Positions 5,652-7,647 of a DNA stretch of 7,647 nucleotides are shown here, one piece after another. How positions within the stretch are numbered: the stretch's first letter is position 1; the number at the start of each line of letters is the position of its first letter. A model generated the notes under the pieces. It worked only from the letters and a program-made list of their open reading frames with translations. It did no database searches and was not told the DNA's origin. Source of the stretch: Deltaproteobacteria bacterium (GTDB lineage: Bacteria > Desulfobacterota > DSM-4660 > Desulfatiglandales > HGW-15); contig DAOVAK010000113.1 in NCBI GenBank assembly GCA_030671095.1, positions 1 through 7,647 of the forward strand, given 5' to 3'. Position numbers and translations under genes: made by a program.

Positions 5652-6851
5652 TCATTCGGTTACTGGCCCCCCTTTCATGGTAATGGCTTCTTCGGGGCAA
5701 ACACATGAACAGATGCCACACCCCCAGCAATCACCCATCACGATCCTGTCTTTCTCCACTGAAAGGGCGTTGTAAAAGCAGGAATTGATGCATTTCCTGC
5801 ACAGAGTGCAGAGATCCTCATCGATCTCAGCTCTCTCCTTGGGGAAACTAGCCATTTCCGCATAGGTCATTGCACTCTTCGCTGCTATACCGATGACTTC
5901 TTCGGCGGTCTTGTAGCCACGGGTATCCAAGAATTCATTAGATTCTTTGATCGTCTTCCTCAACCATCCGTACCCTCGTGCCATTACCACAGAGCACATC
6001 TGTACGGTCGTGGCCCCCGCCATCATGAACTCAACCACGTCCTTTGCATCGTACGCGCCATTTGTGCCCGAAATAGGGATTCGCAACTTGTTGTAGACCT
6101 CATAAATCCACCGGAGTGTCAACGGCTTCACCCACGGCCCGCCCACACCTGCTGAACCGAGGATGACAGGCTTCCCTGTTTCCGAATTCACCACGAACCC
6201 GATAAAGCGGTTGAGGAGGGTCACCGCCGCAGCACCAGCATCATGCACTGCTTTCGCCATTTCAACCACATCAACAACCTGGGGCGTAAGCTTGATACTT
6301 ATAGGGATTGAAACACTCTCTGAAACCGCCTTCACAATTTCGGATGCGAGCTCATTATCCTGCCCGGTAACCATGCCCGTCTTCGTATCCTCCATCTGTG
6401 AAGAATGCGGACACCCGAAATTCAACTCCATCATCTTGACGCCAGTTTGCTCCATTATCTTCGCCAATTTGACCCAACCCTCGACAGTAGTTCCCCCAAT
6501 ACTCCCAATGACCACACACCCCTCTTTATCACCAAGTTCATGAGCCCTCTCAACCTCCTTGGCCCACTCCTCAGGCGACCGCCACTCCAATCCAGTCCTG
6601 CCGTAGAGCGAAAAAGCCCGAGGTATCTTACCCCGGCAGACCTCATGCCGCTCATCCAGGTATCTCCAGCGCGTTTGGCGGCTCATTTTCTGCATGGCCT
6701 CAGAGTCAGTCATCGTCTTGGTCACCAAGCCACCTACTCCTGTCTCTATTGCCTTCTCCATGTTTCGGAAGCTTGCAGTAGGTTCAGCAGAGGCAACTAT
6801 CAAAGGATTTTTGAATTCAACTCCCAAAAAGTCTACTCTCAAATCAGCCAT
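5652..6851 (-). CDS. PreA-like dihydropyrimidine/dihydroorotate dehydrogenase-family flavoprotein with C-terminal 2x[4Fe-4S] domain
   Basis: The 399-residue protein combines an FMN-binding TIM barrel (about 1-335) with a bacterial-ferredoxin domain (about 340-399), the layout of PreA and of the C-terminal half of mammalian dihydropyrimidine dehydrogenase. Barrel landmarks are DFLGVEFKNPLIVASA near the start, ELNFGCPH (142-149) with C147 at the position of the catalytic Cys, IKLTP (186-190), and a modified phosphate-binding turn SGTNGAYDAKD (261-271). Clusters are bound by C348/351/354/358 and C375/378/381/385, the last in CVCPEEAI. Such enzymes interconvert a cyclic amide or imide C=C and C-C bond at FMN. 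PreA normally pairs with PreT for NAD(P)H; no preT is visible, so the electron partner may be ferredoxin or an enzyme outside the window. Family and cofactors are firm; the substrate (uracil-like or other heterocycle) is inferred. Confidence 0.92.
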   Translation of the reverse strand: MADLRVDFLGVEFKNPLIVASAEPTASFRNMEKAIETGVGGLVTKTMTDSEAMQKMSRQTRWRYLDERHEVCRGKIPRAFSLYGRTGLEWRSPEEWAKEVERAHELGDKEGCVVIGSIGGTTVEGWVKLAKIMEQTGVKMMELNFGCPHSSQMEDTKTGMVTGQDNELASEIVKAVSESVSIPISIKLTPQVVDVVEMAKAVHDAGAAAVTLLNRFIGFVVNSETGKPVILGSAGVGGPWVKPLTLRWIYEVYNKLRIPISGTNGAYDAKDVVEFMMAGATTVQMCSVVMARGYGWLRKTIKESNEFLDTRGYKTAEEVIGIAAKSAMTYAEMASFPKERAEIDEDLCTLCRKCINSCFYNALSVEKDRIVMGDCWGCGICSCVCPEEAITMKGGPVTE

Positions 6852-6857
6852 AATGTT

Positions 6858-6885
6858 GCTTTCTTCCCTTATCTTATAAGAAAGC
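6858..6885 (-). promoter_or_regulatory. Hairpin in the DUF2848-PreA-like intergenic gap
   Basis: GCTTTCTT pairs with AAGAAAGC (8 bp, 12-base loop ATAAGATAAGGG, minus strand). The stem starts within the stop codon of the upstream gene and its 3' arm ends six bases before the next ATG at 6851. The purine-rich segment GGGAAGAAAG, the nearest Shine-Dalgarno-like sequence, is split between loop and stem. It could tune translation of the flavoprotein or stabilise a processed mRNA end. The stem is AT-rich and might be chance. Confidence 0.3.
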
Positions 6886-7580
6886 TAGTTAATGTAGTCA
6901 ATGAGTTTCACCTTATATTTACACCATAGCGAGTCGCCGTTGTACGGGTTATGGAGCTCGACCTCAAAGCCGTGTCCACTGATGATTTCTCCAGCGAGGA
7001 CAGCAACAGTTCCTGAGTAAATCACCATGTTTTCCAAATCCTCATCCTTGACCTTGCTTTTCACAAAGGAAAGCAGATCCTCTGGGGTTAGGATGGCAGC
7101 AAGTTTACCCTCTTGGTACAGTATCCTCTTATCATCCTTTTGTACCCAACTTCTCAGGTCTAGATCATCCCAGATTGCCCTGACTTCCTCATAAGGCCAG
7201 ACTGTCGAGGAGATCACGTTGGGGCACATCTGCTTTGCCTTGATGATACTGGCGGCCTCCAGCTGTCTATCCGTGTGATCGCTTCCCACTCCGACATACA
7301 TATGACCTTCCTGCAACAAAAGGACAAATTCCGCCTCTCCAGAGTTCGCCTCTTCCACCACCTCCAACACGCCCCCGGTGGTGATCAAATAGGAGGCTAC
7401 GGGATAGAGCGTAGGGACCTCTTCTGGGGCAGGGACACCTTCCCTCTTGAGTTCTTCAATATGTGCCTTAACAGCTTCCTGGTCTCTGCCAACATAGCCG
7501 GCATTGACCATGCGTTTCACTGGGAAGGTAAGCCCCCTGGTTCCATCCCTACTCTTCACCGTCAAATTCAAAACATTCAT
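6885..7580 (-). CDS. DUF2848 family protein (fumarylacetoacetase-like fold expected)
   Basis: I recognise the DUF2848 family from its hallmark segments: GLTFPVKRMVNAGYVGRDQEAV (16-37), VPTLYPVASYLITT (55-68), YVGVGSDHTDRQLE (95-108), SKQMCP-like AKQMCPNV (115-122), LYQEGKLAAILTPEDLL (154-170) and the C-terminal YSGTVAVLAGEIISGHGFEVELHNP (188-212). Length, 231 residues, is typical and complete. The family resembles fumarylacetoacetate hydrolases, in which acidic residues hold Mg2+ and a C-C or related bond is hydrolysed; the GSDHTDRQLE stretch and SGT...GE segments are candidates for metal and substrate contacts, but no family activity is established to my knowledge. Start: ATG at 7580, with AAAAGGAG (7598-7591) ten bases upstream; a longer in-frame ATG at 7616 would place that site inside the gene. 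First complete gene of the operon, 33 bases before the flavoprotein. Confidence 0.88.
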   Translation of the reverse strand: MNVLNLTVKSRDGTRGLTFPVKRMVNAGYVGRDQEAVKAHIEELKREGVPAPEEVPTLYPVASYLITTGGVLEVVEEANSGEAEFVLLLQEGHMYVGVGSDHTDRQLEAASIIKAKQMCPNVISSTVWPYEEVRAIWDDLDLRSWVQKDDKRILYQEGKLAAILTPEDLLSFVKSKVKDEDLENMVIYSGTVAVLAGEIISGHGFEVELHNPYNGDSLWCKYKVKLIDYIN

Positions 7581-7587
7581 GATATGA

Positions 7588-7647
7588 CTACTCCTTTTCG
7601 TAGTTTCTGACCTCAAAAGTCACCATCCCATCAGGAGAATAATAGGG
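7588..7647 (-). CDS. C-terminal tail of an unidentified upstream gene of the operon (partial)
   Basis: Reading leftwards from the right edge, one minus-strand frame is open for 19 codons and ends at TAG (7590-7588); the other two frames hit stops within nine codons. The tail reads PYYSPDGMVTFEVRN then YEKE. The last codons (GAA AAG GAG) form the ribosome binding site of the DUF2848 gene, a common arrangement for co-transcribed neighbours; the stop lies eight bases from the next ATG (seven between). Too little is visible to name the protein. The DUF2848 gene is therefore probably not first in the operon, and the promoter lies outside the window. Confidence 0.5.
   Translation of the reverse strand, partial: PYYSPDGMVTFEVRNYEKE
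7591..7598 (-). promoter_or_regulatory. Ribosome binding site of the DUF2848 gene
   Basis: AAAAGGAG on the minus strand, ten bases before the ATG at 7580. It decides the start in favour of MNVLNLTV over the longer in-frame ATG at 7616, and it overlaps the final codons of the partial upstream gene. Confidence 0.6.

Noticed and set aside
5637..5671. T-run (5643-5637) after a weak stem at the end of the PreA-like gene, resembling a terminator
   Set aside because: The stem has only four pairs with a mismatch and a nine-base loop, and the downstream gene has a good ribosome binding site and the same orientation. Operon read-through is more likely.
6163..6929. Plus-strand frames of 126 and 174 codons opposite the PreA-like gene
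   Set aside because: They are antisense to a gene with complete FMN and [4Fe-4S] motifs, and have no recognisable features or start signals.
1..7647. CRISPR array, tRNA or rRNA genes, riboswitch
   Set aside because: No regularly spaced direct repeats, no tRNA cloverleaf or TTCGAATC-type arm, and no conserved riboswitch core was found by reading both strands. No covariance-model search could be run.

Overview
The window looks bacterial and is most consistent with an anaerobe or facultative anaerobe. It has Shine-Dalgarno-led, tightly packed or overlapping genes, a three-subunit molybdenum hydroxylase, and a dihydropyrimidine-dehydrogenase-like flavoprotein carrying two [4Fe-4S] clusters. I cannot name the lineage; Firmicutes, Chloroflexota or Deltaproteobacteria would all fit. 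Hand counts show a compositional step: bases 1-120 have 79/120 G+C, 841-900 have 18/60, and 4681-4740 (inside the hydroxylase) have 27/60.

Layout, left to right. (1) 2-724, plus strand: the 3' part of a cinA-type gene, running in from the left edge, with the usual amidase active-site residues replaced. (2) 725-1332: about 600 bases without a convincing gene. It holds a MITE-like element (882-1190) with perfect 30-base terminal inverted repeats and two further inverted repeats nested inside. (3) 1333-1671, minus strand: the C-terminal half of a LivF branched-chain amino-acid ABC ATPase with no N-terminus. Its broken end abuts and overlaps a 36-residue ORF (1652-1762) that has its own good ribosome binding site and a TATAAT box. 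(4) 1931-7647, minus strand: a compact catabolic operon. In transcription order it has the tail of an unidentified gene, a DUF2848 (fumarylacetoacetase-like) protein, a PreA-like dihydropyrimidine/dihydroorotate dehydrogenase-family flavoprotein with a C-terminal 2x[4Fe-4S] domain, then the molybdopterin, FAD and [2Fe-2S] subunits of a xanthine-dehydrogenase-family hydroxylase.

The likely joint role of the operon is breakdown of a nitrogen heterocycle or related cyclic amide: hydroxylation by the Mo enzyme, C=C reduction or oxidation by the PreA-like flavoprotein, and hydrolysis or C-C/C-N cleavage by the DUF2848 protein. That is inference from family chemistry and operon order. The Mo subunit has Asn where xanthine oxidase has its substrate-binding Arg, and by my alignment Asp where xanthine oxidase has its substrate-binding Glu, so ordinary xanthine is probably not the substrate. 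The most interesting points are this operon with its unassigned substrate, the degenerate CinA active site, the nested inverted-repeat element, and the livF scar fused to a promoter-bearing short ORF.
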